Shown here: positions 17,347 through 26,454 of the stretch, piece after piece
Numbering within the stretch: position 1 is the first letter of the stretch
Layout: each line of letters begins with the position of its first letter
Assembly (NCBI GenBank): GCA_043585095.1
Contig: CP121321.1
Span: 558,001 to 622,000 of the forward strand
Direction of reading: 5' to 3'
From: JANQIO01 sp043585095
GTDB lineage: Bacteria; Pseudomonadota; Gammaproteobacteria; Pseudomonadales; Halieaceae
Length of the DNA: 64,000 nucleotides
Made by a program: the position numbers and the translations under genes
Notes under the pieces: generated by a model
Seen by the model: only the letters and a program-made list of their open reading frames with translations
Database searches by the model: none
Told to the model about the DNA's origin: nothing

Positions 17347-18942
17347 TTACTTTGCGTCCTTCAGTATTCGCTGTGCTGCGTTGTGCCCGGGCGCGGCGGT
17401 GACGCCACCACCCGGATGTGCACCCGACCCACAAAGGTAAAGGCCTTTGACGGGCGTCGCATATTGTGCGGCGTCCGGATGCGGACGCATGCTGAACAAC
17501 TGGTCGGGTTCCAATCTGCCGTGACAGATATCGCCTCGAGTCATACCAAACAAGCGTTCGATATCCAGTGGCGTCAGGCACTGAACAGACTCGGTAATTT
17601 CCGGTAGGTTGGGAATGTACTTTGCAACATGCGCGAGGATGTCCGTTACCACACTGTCTTTGCGCTCGTCCCAGTGCTGGTTGTTTGCCAGATCATAAGG
17701 CATGTATTTACAGAGCAAGCTCATAACATGAGTGCCTGGCTTGTCTGTCAAGCTGTCATCCATGCTGCTGGGAATGATGGCTTCAATGATAGGTGGGTTC
17801 GCGGGCTCGCCACGCCTTGAGGCACCATAGGCTTGCTCAACGTGTCCTTTGCTTTCAATCAGCGTGATGCTGGCCTGATGTTGCGGTCCTATAGTGTTAC
17901 CCGGCAGCGCGGCAAACTCCGGCAGCGCATTCATAGCAATATTCATTCGCAGCGATGCTGACTCCTGACGGAAGGCTTTTATGTCGCGGGCAAAGCTTGA
18001 CGGCAGGTGCTCCTCTCCCAATAACTTCAAGAAAGTGCGGTTGGGATCGGTGTTCGCAGCGACCACGGGCGCGCGCAAAAGGGTGCCGTCGCTCAATCGC
18101 ACGCCACATGCTGCGCCGTTTTCCACGACGATTTTATCCACGGGGCTGTTTGTGCGGATTTCGCAGCCTTTATCGGTAGCCGACGCAGCCATCGCTTGCG
18201 TGATAGTGCCCATGCCGCCGCGAACAATCCCCCAGGCTCCTTTTCGGCCGCCAACTTTACCTACTGCGTGATGCAGCATGGCAAGGCTGGCACCCGGATG
18301 CTGCAATGAAGCGTAGTTAGCGGGCAAGATATGCGCTGCGATCATCGACTTCACTTTTTCGCTCTCGAACCAGCGCTCGATGATGGTATCGGGAGCTCCT
18401 ATAAAGAACTGGATCAGGCGCCAGCGTTCATCGTCGTTGAGTTTGTACACATCTAGTCCCAGCTTAAACGCTGACAGCAGGTCGCCCAGCCCGCCGCCCG
18501 ATAGCTTTGGGGGTGTTTCCAGCCACTGTTTAGCAAGAATGCCACCGATGGTCTCGATGCTCTCTTCAAACGCCAGATAATCGTCGTAGTCAGTGCTGGA
18601 GAACTTTTCGAACTGGTCGCGGTTGTGCGCATCGTCATCGTTAAGCAACAGGTAATCACCGCGAGAATCCAGATAAAGCGAGTTATTAAGTAATATTGGT
18701 GCATATCCATAGCGCTGTAGTTCCAGGTCTCTGACCACCTCTGGTCGCAGCAGGCTGACTACATAGGATGCTAACGAGTTGCGATAGCCCGGATGAAATT
18801 CTTCGCTCACCGCGGCGCCACCAACAACGTGACGTGCCTCCAGGACGCACACCCTCATGCCGCCACGCACCAGATAGTTGGCCGTGGTCAGGCCGTTGTG
18901 ACCTGCACCTATCACGATAGCATCGTAGCTTTGCTCAGCCAT
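17347..18942 (-). CDS. NAD(P)/FAD-dependent oxidoreductase, PYROXD2/phytoene-desaturase-like (copy 1)
   Basis: A 531-residue flavoprotein. The N-terminal FAD-binding block is AIVIGAGHNGLTTANYL with GG at VLEARHVVGGAAVSEEF, and the C-terminal flavin block is LCGSGAHPGGGVTAAPGHNAAQ. These are the marks of the CrtI-fold group to which human PYROXD2 belongs. It is not a carotenoid gene by context: it follows a sodium:solute symporter with an 8-base overlap and sits among amine-catabolism genes. The ATG at 18942 gives a normal N-terminus starting MAEQSYDAI; the longer frame to 19017 lies inside the symporter gene. It probably oxidises a C-N or C-C bond of the imported compound; the substrate is unknown. 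Confidence 0.85.
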   Translation of the reverse strand: MAEQSYDAIVIGAGHNGLTTANYLVRGGMRVCVLEARHVVGGAAVSEEFHPGYRNSLASYVVSLLRPEVVRDLELQRYGYAPILLNNSLYLDSRGDYLLLNDDDAHNRDQFEKFSSTDYDDYLAFEESIETIGGILAKQWLETPPKLSGGGLGDLLSAFKLGLDVYKLNDDERWRLIQFFIGAPDTIIERWFESEKVKSMIAAHILPANYASLQHPGASLAMLHHAVGKVGGRKGAWGIVRGGMGTITQAMAASATDKGCEIRTNSPVDKIVVENGAACGVRLSDGTLLRAPVVAANTDPNRTFLKLLGEEHLPSSFARDIKAFRQESASLRMNIAMNALPEFAALPGNTIGPQHQASITLIESKGHVEQAYGASRRGEPANPPIIEAIIPSSMDDSLTDKPGTHVMSLLCKYMPYDLANNQHWDERKDSVVTDILAHVAKYIPNLPEITESVQCLTPLDIERLFGMTRGDICHGRLEPDQLFSMRPHPDAAQYATPVKGLYLCGSGAHPGGGVTAAPGHNAAQRILKDAK

Positions 18943-20728
18943 GGGTCGGTAGCTCCTGTTTATTCGTTGCGCCCTGCGTTGCTGATGCTTCAGCTGCAAA
19001 GCCGTCGTTACCACCATATCGGCGGCGGATTACCCGCAGCGCTATCAAGCCTAGCGGGATGTAAATGAGCGGTGAGCCCAGCGTCGCTATTACTTCGCCT
19101 GTTGCCCAATCGAGAGTTCCGTCGGCGGTGAGCTCTCCGCGAGCCCTCTGAAAAGGGTATACGTAAAAAGTCAGCATAATGATTGGTATGACACAGCCGT
19201 AAGCGATTAAGCACAGTGGTGCTTTGAGCGTCGTGCGGAGTTTGTCAGGGTCGCAGTCAGCTGCAGGCGTGACATGCAGTTGCTTGAGGAATCGTTTTTC
19301 AGTCTCAGTAGGCGGTTTAGTGCGCGCGCATACTTCTATCGCGATTAGGCTTATGGCGGTGCCAATGACTACCGGTGGAAGTAACGCAGGAAAGGCGACC
19401 CAACCAATGTATTCCAGACCGGAGGGGATAACATTGCCAATGAAGCCTCCGGTGATCCCCCAGAAAGCCCCATCTGCGGTAATTCGTTTACTCCAAACGC
19501 TCATCAGTGCCACCGGCCCCCAGGAAGATGCGAATACCGTGCCGATAAACAGCATCAACCAAAACACGTTGGGTGGAACAAAGAAGCTAGCCAATAGCGC
19601 GGCAAGGCCGGTTGCCAACATCACCAGACGTGCAGACGCGAGGCTCAGCTCAGCGGGTTCCCGGCTGATGTCGTTACTGACGCTAAAGCCCACTAAAGAA
19701 AGAAAAGTGGACGCCGATGACAGGGCGGCGGCGACGATACCTGCCACCAGTGTAGCGCCCAAAATCTCCGGTACCAGATGCCTTGCCGCCCACAGCATGA
19801 CGGTTTCTGGTGGAGAGATATCCGGGTTGGCGAGGTTGATCAGGCCGCCACCACCGTAGATTAAAATTTGCATCACGATTACCGCGAAGCAGGCGTAGAT
19901 AGAGGAGCGCAGGACAACGTGTTCATCTTTGGCCATCAAGTGACGGCTCGCCTGCCAGGGACTTACCGCATAAACGATCCCCCATGAGGTATCGATTATG
20001 ACTGCCCAAATCAGGTAGTCCATGGGTGTGAGCCACTCTGTCCCGGGACCCACAGTGCCGTGCCAGGAAGCGATGTCGGGCTTACCGTCTAACACAGCGA
20101 GACGGCTCACTGCTGCTGATACGCCACCGAACTCGTCCGTTAAAAAGCTGATGAAAACGACTGTCGCCGCGGTAAACAGTAGAAACATCAAGGTGTCAGT
20201 GATAACAACGCCACGCGAACCCGCATACAAAGTGAAAACGGTATAGCTGAGCCAGGTCAGCACCAAGCCGGCGCCGTAACTGATGCCAAAAAGGTCAGAC
20301 AGCAGGATGGCGGCGCCTTGCGTCACGACAAGTAAGTAACCACCCAGGCCCAGAATAATGGTTATACCGGCTGCGCGTTGGACGCGGCGGTCGTTAAATC
20401 GCTGCCCAAAGAAATCTGCAACGGTGGGAGCTCGACTGCGTCGGATAAAGGTGCCAAACAGTAAGGCGCCATAGATGTAGCCGATGACCGCAATGCCGGG
20501 GAACAGCATATAGGGGCCTAGCTGGCCACTGTAGGTAAACCCTGCTTCACCCAGGAAAATCGAAGTGCTGAATACTGAAGCAACCAGACTGCCCACAATA
20601 AGCAGCGTGGGTGCGCGCCGGCCTGCAACATAATAATCGTCCAGCTCACGCACGCCGCGACCAGACCATGTACCTATCGCGACAAAGACGATGACGCTGA
20701 CGACGACCAGTCCAGTATAGATGTCCAT
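18935..20728 (-). CDS. Sodium:solute symporter family protein
   Basis: Secondary transporter of the SSS family, 597 residues with about 13 hydrophobic helices. The family block DDYYVAGRRAPT appears near residues 31-42, then SLVASVFSTSIFLGEAGF in the Na+-site region, and YAGSRGVVITDTLMF further on. A hydrophilic loop near residues 470-500 contains two Cys (EVCARTK, AADCDPDK). AAGGAGAGCACC precedes the ATG. Its last 8 bases overlap copy 1 of the flavoprotein, so the two are one transcript and may share a substrate, such as a quaternary amine, amino acid or carboxylate. It is divergent from purU. Confidence 0.88.
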   Translation of the reverse strand: MDIYTGLVVVSVIVFVAIGTWSGRGVRELDDYYVAGRRAPTLLIVGSLVASVFSTSIFLGEAGFTYSGQLGPYMLFPGIAVIGYIYGALLFGTFIRRSRAPTVADFFGQRFNDRRVQRAAGITIILGLGGYLLVVTQGAAILLSDLFGISYGAGLVLTWLSYTVFTLYAGSRGVVITDTLMFLLFTAATVVFISFLTDEFGGVSAAVSRLAVLDGKPDIASWHGTVGPGTEWLTPMDYLIWAVIIDTSWGIVYAVSPWQASRHLMAKDEHVVLRSSIYACFAVIVMQILIYGGGGLINLANPDISPPETVMLWAARHLVPEILGATLVAGIVAAALSSASTFLSLVGFSVSNDISREPAELSLASARLVMLATGLAALLASFFVPPNVFWLMLFIGTVFASSWGPVALMSVWSKRITADGAFWGITGGFIGNVIPSGLEYIGWVAFPALLPPVVIGTAISLIAIEVCARTKPPTETEKRFLKQLHVTPAADCDPDKLRTTLKAPLCLIAYGCVIPIIMLTFYVYPFQRARGELTADGTLDWATGEVIATLGSPLIYIPLGLIALRVIRRRYGGNDGFAAEASATQGATNKQELPTHG

Positions 20729-21047
20729 GGTGCTCTCCTTACGCGCTTTGCAGGCGTGTGGCCGTCAGGCTGCTTTAATCCTCGGGCGGAAACGCTGCGA
20801 ACTGCGGGCTGGCGTCCAGAATCGTATGCCAGGGTGCCTTGGATTCTGTGAATATATGATAAGCCTCGGGCAGGGGAGGGTCACCGTCGATTCACGTTTT
20901 GACAACGCCAGTGTACTGCTAAATCGCGTATACGCGACTCGCGTCCTATACGGGCGGACAAGCATTCCGCGCCTTCCCGCAAGGACGCTTGATACACTTA
21001 ATACGCGTTTACTTTTTCAACCTACAAACCAGCTGAGAATTAACGAC
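20729..21047. other. Intergenic region between the symporter and purU
   Basis: About 320 bases of divergent promoter region. The purU frame stays open upstream to 20721, but the extra residues show no family signature and the ACT domain begins only after the ATG at 21048. I see no clear riboswitch, terminator or repeat in it. Confidence 0.5.
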
Positions 21048-21920
21048 ATGAACGACGCGCAGCAACAGGCCACATATACTTTAGTAACGTCCTGCCAGGA
21101 TCAGGTGGGGCTCGTCTCAGCGGTATCGTCGTTTGTATCTGAACGTGGCGCCTCGCTGCTGGAGTCCAATAACCACACGGATCTTCAGCAGGGCTGGTTT
21201 TTCATGCGCAACAAGTTTTGGTGTGAGCAGGGCACGCTGGATCTGGATGCCTTTAAACGTGATTTTTCCGAGGTTGCTGAACGTTTCAACATGCAATGGT
21301 ACGTTCGCGATAACAAAGAAAGGCGTCGAGTGGTGATCCTCGCCAGTCATGCCTCACACTGTCTGGCTGATATCCTTTACCGTTGGAAAAACGGCGAGCT
21401 GCACTGCGATATACCTTGCGTGATTTCAAACCACGAGAATCTTCGCAGCATGGTTGAGTGGCACGGCATACCTTTTCATCATGTCCCTGTACCCAAAGAC
21501 GACAAGCAGGCGGCTTTTGCTGCCACCGATGAAATTATTAAGCGTCATGGTGCCCACACGATAGTTCTCGCGCGATACATGCAGATATTGCCGCCCACGC
21601 TATGCCAAAAGTATGAGGGACAGGTGATCAACATTCACCATAGCTTTCTGCCGTCTTTCATTGGCGCCAACCCCTATCAAAAGGCCTATGAGCGCGGTGT
21701 CAAACTCATCGGGGCAACATGCCACTATGTGACTGAAGATCTGGATGAAGGGCCGATTATTGAGCAGGACGTGGTCCGAGTGAACCACAGCTGTAGCAAA
21801 GATGATCTGGTCCGTTTGGGGCGGGACGTAGAACAGTCAGTCCTGTCGAGAGGGCTGCGCTTTCATCTAGAAGACCGGGTCCTGGTGCACGGCAATAAAA
21901 CCGTTGTCTTTTCAGGCTGA
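21048..21920 (+). CDS. purU: Formyltetrahydrofolate deformylase
   Basis: Hydrolyses 10-formyl-THF to formate and THF, keeping folate free during C1-generating catabolism. The 290-residue product has an N-terminal ACT domain (TLVTSCQDQVGLVSAVSSFV, residues about 10-90) and a formyltransferase-fold domain with RVVILASHASHCLADILYR, NHENLRSMVEWHGIPFHHV, the active-site block NIHHSFLPSFIGANPY and the catalytic Asp in GATCHYVTEDLDEGPIIEQD. The length matches the family. In bacteria that demethylate glycine betaine or sarcosine, purU sits in the catabolic cluster, and here it lies near a GcvT-like protein and several amine-type flavoproteins, suggesting the same job. The gene is divergent from the symporter. 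Confidence 0.94.
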   Translation: MNDAQQQATYTLVTSCQDQVGLVSAVSSFVSERGASLLESNNHTDLQQGWFFMRNKFWCEQGTLDLDAFKRDFSEVAERFNMQWYVRDNKERRRVVILASHASHCLADILYRWKNGELHCDIPCVISNHENLRSMVEWHGIPFHHVPVPKDDKQAAFAATDEIIKRHGAHTIVLARYMQILPPTLCQKYEGQVINIHHSFLPSFIGANPYQKAYERGVKLIGATCHYVTEDLDEGPIIEQDVVRVNHSCSKDDLVRLGRDVEQSVLSRGLRFHLEDRVLVHGNKTVVFSG

Positions 21921-21969
21921 CGTAGGAGGCTCGCGACGCATTCCAAGAGACAGCGAATAGCCTCGATTG

Positions 21970-23349
21970 CTACACAGAACGTAAGAACCAGGCGTAGTCA
22001 ATATCACTCACCTGTTTTTGAAAGAGATCGCACTCATCCTTCCGGGCGGTGTGGTAAAGCTTGCAGTACTTTTCACCAAAATAGCGTTCCAGCGTCTTGC
22101 CCGACTGAAAAGCCGTCAGAGCTTCATGCCAGCTGGTGGCCAGAGTGATGGGTTGATCCTCCAGCACAGCACCTTCTGGAATCCGTTCTCCGGGTTCAAT
22201 GCGATTGTCCATGCCGTGCTGGATGCCAGCGATTACCGCAGCCATCACCAGGTAGGGGTTTGCGTCAGCTCCTGACACGCGATGTTCAATGCGGAGGTTT
22301 TCTGGACTGCTTACCGGTATGCGCAGGGCTACGTCCCTGTGGTTGTAGCCCCAGTTAGGCGTCAACGGCGCAAAGTAGCCGGGCTGCAACCGACGGTAAG
22401 AGTTGGCGTTGGGCGCAAAGATCGCCTGCGCTTCCTGCATGGTATCGGCAAGGCCGCCCACGGCATGACGCATTGCAGCGCTAACCGGGGGCGTTGCCTC
22501 TGACGCTGAATCGACAAAGACGTTGTTTCCATCCTGGTCGTAAATGCTAATGTGGATATGCAGCCCGCTGCCAGGGAGTTCGGCAAAGGGCTTTGCCATA
22601 AACGTTACGCCCATGCCCTGCTGCATCGCCACGCCCTTTATGGCGCGCTTGAGCAAAACCGCGTGATCACAGGCTGCTACGACATCGTCGGTGTGGTGTA
22701 AGTTGATCTCGAACTGCCCTGGTGCAAACTCTAGGTGCGCCGTTGTTGCAGGAATGCTTTGCGCTTCACAGGTGAGCCGGATGGATTCCAAAAAGCTATC
22801 GTACTCAGCCATGTCTTCCGGGTTGCAATACTGCGTACCAGACTGTCTTGCGCCAGTGCCCAACACGGCGCCGAGGCGAGGCGCTGGGCTGCTTCCCTCG
22901 CCGTCGGCGAGCAGATAAAACTCCAGCTCTGTCGCCACGACCACCTTATAGCCTTTGTCTTTGAGTGGCTGCAGCGCGCGTCGCAGTACCTCGCGTGAGC
23001 TGAAATAAAGCGGCGTACCGTCCAGTTCGGTCCAGTGCGCGATCATTTGGTGTGTGGCGGGTGTGAGCCAGGGGATGGGCGCGAGCGTTTCCGGGACGGC
23101 GCGTATCGATTTATCAGGATCGCCGTCAAATTCGCCATCCCCGAAAATATCACCGCAGTCGCCCAGACTGTTCATGATGCAAGTGGTTCCCGGCCCCGTC
23201 AGACCACTACTGAACAAGCTTTCCAGCTCCATTCGCGGTACGCGCTTGGCACGTAGAATGCCCGTCATGTCTGGCGACAATATTTCCAGTGTCGCCAACT
23301 CCGGGTTGGCGTCCAGATACTGCTCTAGTAAGGCGAGCTGATCAGTCAT
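21970..23349 (-). CDS. Glutamine synthetase family protein, PuuA-like gamma-glutamyl amide ligase
   Basis: A 459-residue member of the glutamine synthetase superfamily that probably joins the gamma-carboxyl of glutamate to an amine, as PuuA does for putrescine. Catalytic-domain blocks are ATELEFYLLADGEGS near residues 130-144, HLEFAPGQFEINL near 205-217, GSGLHIHISIYDQDG near 260, and NSYRRLQPGYFAPLTPNWGYNHRDVALRIP near 315-345 (split across the ATP and glutamate sites). It lacks the adenylylation-site region of true GlnA. A PuuB-like oxidase follows upstream on the same strand, as in the Puu pathway. The acceptor amine could be a polyamine, ethanolamine or isopropylamine-type compound. Confidence 0.86.
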   Translation of the reverse strand: MTDQLALLEQYLDANPELATLEILSPDMTGILRAKRVPRMELESLFSSGLTGPGTTCIMNSLGDCGDIFGDGEFDGDPDKSIRAVPETLAPIPWLTPATHQMIAHWTELDGTPLYFSSREVLRRALQPLKDKGYKVVVATELEFYLLADGEGSSPAPRLGAVLGTGARQSGTQYCNPEDMAEYDSFLESIRLTCEAQSIPATTAHLEFAPGQFEINLHHTDDVVAACDHAVLLKRAIKGVAMQQGMGVTFMAKPFAELPGSGLHIHISIYDQDGNNVFVDSASEATPPVSAAMRHAVGGLADTMQEAQAIFAPNANSYRRLQPGYFAPLTPNWGYNHRDVALRIPVSSPENLRIEHRVSGADANPYLVMAAVIAGIQHGMDNRIEPGERIPEGAVLEDQPITLATSWHEALTAFQSGKTLERYFGEKYCKLYHTARKDECDLFQKQVSDIDYAWFLRSV

Positions 23350-23428
23350 CGTGGTGTCTCGTTAGTCATCTTGCGCAATAGGGTAATTGAGGCGAACAGA
23401 GCGATCCTTCTGGCTCCCTGGCGCGAGT

Positions 23429-24733
23429 TTAAATGTAGTCAAGACTCTTGTAATACAGCATGCCTAACGCCATTCCGGGTCGGCGCAGGTACTTACCTCC
23501 CGGAAAGGGCATGTGCTTTATGCTCTGCATAATGTCAAAGCGACGTGGCGCATTGTCTATGGCTTCAGCAACGACGCGCGCCATCACATGGGTGGGGGCG
23601 ACTCCGTGCCCAGAGTACGCCTGTATGTAATATACGTTTTCGCCTATCTTGCCGGTCTGTGGCATACGGTTGATCCCGATTCCTAATTGGCCATCCCAGG
23701 CGAAGTCGATCCTGGTGCCCTCCAATTGCGGAAACACCTTCAGCATTTTTTTCGTCATCACCGTCTGGTAGTCAGTGGGAACCAGACCGGTGTAATTGGA
23801 TAATCCGCCAAACAGCATGCGCTTGTCAGCGCTGAGGCGGAAGTAGTCCAGTGCCGTGCGGGGATCACAGACTGCGACGTTTTGCGGCAAGATCGATTTC
23901 GCAAGCTGTTCGCTAAGCGGTTCTGTCGCAATCATGCAGCTGCTGGCCGGCAGTACGCGGCTGCTTAGCGATGGCACGAGCCCACCCAGATAGGCATTCC
24001 CCGCCAGTATTACCGTCTTGGCTTCAACAGCGCCGTGTTCCGTGTGCACCACGGTCTTTTCGCCGTTTTCTATCGACGTAACGCGTGACTGCTCGAAAAT
24101 GCGCGCACCCATTGCGACGGCCGCTGCGGCCTCGCCCTGGCACAGATTCATGCTGTGTAGGTGCCCGCCGCCGCTCTCGTTGTACAGGCCGCCAATGTAA
24201 GCTTCGGAGCCAACGAACTCTTTGACTTCATCTTTATCCAGTAGAGTCAGTTGGTGGGGATGCCCGGTATCTCTATGATCCTGCTGCGATTCCTTAAACC
24301 ATTCCATGTGTTTCGGCTTCAGCGCGACGTCGCAATAACCCCAGGCGATATCACAGTCGATGCTGTACTTTTCCACCCGTTCGCGAATAATCTCGACGCA
24401 CTCAATCCCCATATCGCGAATCATCTGCACGCCTTCGTCTCCGATTTGGCGCTTAAACTTGCTGGCATCGTGGCCGATGCCGCCAATGATTTGGCCGCCG
24501 TTTCTTCCGCTTGCCCCCCAGGCTATTCGGTTTGCTTCTAGCAGTGCGACCTCGAACCCGCGTTCGCACAGCTCTACTGCCAGATTGACGCCGGTGAAAC
24601 CGCCGCCGACGATGACAATGTCACTGGTAATTCGGCCTTCAAGCGTCGGATAGCCTGTCTGATCATGCGCTGTCGCCGCATAGTAAGAGCCGGTGTGCTC
24701 TCGGGTGTCCTTCGGGAATCGTAAGCCAAACAT
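23429..24733 (-). CDS. FAD-dependent oxidoreductase, gamma-glutamylputrescine oxidase-like (PuuB/OrdL)
   Basis: DAO-fold flavoprotein of 434 residues. It has the FAD motif DIVIVGGGFTGVNLAVEL near residues 38-55, the conserved WGASGRNGGQIIGGIGHD block near 72-90, and the C-terminal YIQAYSGHGVAPTHVMA, all as in PuuB. PuuB-type enzymes oxidise the free amine of gamma-glutamyl polyamines to the aldehyde and release ammonia and H2O2. The gene lies upstream of the PuuA-like ligase on the same strand (79 bases between), supporting ligation then oxidation. An ATG at 24781 lies in frame upstream, but MFGLRFPKD at 24733 fits the family. Confidence 0.87.
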   Translation of the reverse strand: MFGLRFPKDTREHTGSYYAATAHDQTGYPTLEGRITSDIVIVGGGFTGVNLAVELCERGFEVALLEANRIAWGASGRNGGQIIGGIGHDASKFKRQIGDEGVQMIRDMGIECVEIIRERVEKYSIDCDIAWGYCDVALKPKHMEWFKESQQDHRDTGHPHQLTLLDKDEVKEFVGSEAYIGGLYNESGGGHLHSMNLCQGEAAAAVAMGARIFEQSRVTSIENGEKTVVHTEHGAVEAKTVILAGNAYLGGLVPSLSSRVLPASSCMIATEPLSEQLAKSILPQNVAVCDPRTALDYFRLSADKRMLFGGLSNYTGLVPTDYQTVMTKKMLKVFPQLEGTRIDFAWDGQLGIGINRMPQTGKIGENVYYIQAYSGHGVAPTHVMARVVAEAIDNAPRRFDIMQSIKHMPFPGGKYLRRPGMALGMLYYKSLDYI

Positions 24734-24909
24734 GGTGTGGTACCTGAGTAGTCTCTGGGACGTGCCATCTCGCACGCACAATGTCGGTGTAAGAAGCAGA
24801 TGTTATCAAGCTCAAGGTAACAAGTGCTCCTACCGTGTAGGCTCGGTTGTTGCTGTCAGAGGGCCATCGCTAGACTGGTGATTCGCTAAAATTTTGGGTC
24901 GGATTCGCT

Positions 24910-26454
24910 TTGGCACACTACGACACGGTTATCATTGGTGGCGGGCATAACGGTCTTGTCTGCGCTATTTATCTGGCGAGAGCAGGCCAGAGCGTCCTGG
25001 TCCTCGAGGCGGGAGAGGCTCTGGGCGGCTTAGCGTCCAAGCGAGAATTCCATCCCGGGTTCTCTGCCAATGTCGCACATACATTGCATCATTTTCCGGA
25101 AGAGATCCTCAACGAGCTGCGTCTGACTGAGCACGGTTTTGCTGGTGTCGGCGATGAACTCCCCACGATAGCGCTGGATACCGCTGGACAGCACGTTACC
25201 ATCACCTCAACAGGCGTAAGCGGTGTAAGTGCTGATGACGTAAAGCAATACGTCAGCTATCGTCGTCTGATCGAAAAGTGTGCGCAGGCATTGAAGCCAT
25301 CGTGGCTAAAGGTTATGCCTCGAATCGGCGCGACTTCCGTTAAAGAGCTACTTACTTTTGCACAAGTCGGCGTAAAGCTCCGCCTCCTGGGCGTTGATGA
25401 TATGCGCGAGTTTTTCCGTATAGCCTCGCTGCCAGCGCGTGACCTCATGGATGAACGATTTGATAGTGAGTTGCTGAAGGCGGCTTTATGCTGGGATGCA
25501 CTAGCAGGCTCGGCGCAGGCGCCCCGCTCTCCGAACAATACCGTACTGACCCTTCTTTACAGAACGATAGGTAAGCACGCAGGCGGACACAGCTTGCCGG
25601 CAGGCGGCGTTGATACCCTGATCGCCGCTTTGGCCTCTGCGGCCGAAAGCGCTGGTGCTGAAATCCGCACGTCCGCAGTGGTGAAGCAAGTCGTTGTCAT
25701 CGGTGATGAAAACGGCATGCGGGCAGAGGGTGTAGAGCTCGCGTCAGGAGAAACGATTACCGCGTCTCGAGTGGTTTCATCTGCAGATCCAAAGTCCAGC
25801 TTCTTTAAGCTCATTGGCACGCGTAATCTGGAGATCGGCTTTGCCAACCGCATCAATCGAGTGCGAAGCACTGGATATGTCGCAAAGCTGCATGTCGCAC
25901 TTTCGGGACTGCCGGACTTTACAGGTTTAGATGCTCCAGCCGGACGTCTGCTGATCACACCGGAAATGGATTCTCTGGAATTTGCCTGGGACGATGCAAA
26001 ATACCGTCGCAGCCCTGAAGCGCCGGTTATGGAAATCTGTATCCCGTCTCTTCATGACGCTAACGCGGCTCCCGTTGGCCAACATGTGCTGTCGGCGCAT
26101 GTAATGTACGTGCCGCATACGATTGAGGGCGGTTGGACCGCAGAGGCAAAATCCGCGCTGACTGAAAAGCTGGTCGATACCCTTGAGCGCTACGCACCCA
26201 ACATCCGCGATCAGATTATTCACGCTGAGCTTTTAACCCCGCTAGATCTGGAAAATGAATTTCGCCTGAGCGGCGGTCACTGGCACCAAGGCGATATCGC
26301 AATGGATCAAATGCTGATGATGCGGCCAACTTATGAGGCCGCACAGTACGCAACCCCTGTGCCCGGTTTCTACCTGTGCGGAGCGGGTAGCCATCCAGGC
26401 GGCGGGCTCACGGGGGCAGCGGGTCGAAATGCAGCACAGGCGATTTTGAAATGA
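24910..26454 (+). CDS. NAD(P)/FAD-dependent oxidoreductase, PYROXD2-like (copy 2)
   Basis: A 514-residue CrtI-fold flavoprotein starting with TTG. The FAD motif TVIIGGGHNGLVCAIYL is at residues 6-22, GG at LGGLASKREFHPGF near 39-52, and the C-terminal block LCGAGSHPGGGLTGAAGRNAAQ ends the protein. It is more divergent than copies 1 and 4: ANVAHTLHHFPEE replaces their SVSLL-type stretch after the first flavin block. The stop overlaps the start of copy 3 by ATGA, so it leads a three-gene operon of two flavoproteins and a GcvT-like protein. It may form a heteromeric enzyme with copy 3. Substrate unknown. Confidence 0.85.
   Translation: MAHYDTVIIGGGHNGLVCAIYLARAGQSVLVLEAGEALGGLASKREFHPGFSANVAHTLHHFPEEILNELRLTEHGFAGVGDELPTIALDTAGQHVTITSTGVSGVSADDVKQYVSYRRLIEKCAQALKPSWLKVMPRIGATSVKELLTFAQVGVKLRLLGVDDMREFFRIASLPARDLMDERFDSELLKAALCWDALAGSAQAPRSPNNTVLTLLYRTIGKHAGGHSLPAGGVDTLIAALASAAESAGAEIRTSAVVKQVVVIGDENGMRAEGVELASGETITASRVVSSADPKSSFFKLIGTRNLEIGFANRINRVRSTGYVAKLHVALSGLPDFTGLDAPAGRLLITPEMDSLEFAWDDAKYRRSPEAPVMEICIPSLHDANAAPVGQHVLSAHVMYVPHTIEGGWTAEAKSALTEKLVDTLERYAPNIRDQIIHAELLTPLDLENEFRLSGGHWHQGDIAMDQMLMMRPTYEAAQYATPVPGFYLCGAGSHPGGGLTGAAGRNAAQAILK

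Noticed and set aside
19224..19859. 211-codon open frame on the plus strand
   Set aside because: It lies opposite the sodium:solute symporter and reflects that gene's composition.
20729..21047. Glycine riboswitch upstream of purU
   Set aside because: I found no paired glycine-aptamer core or expression platform in this stretch.
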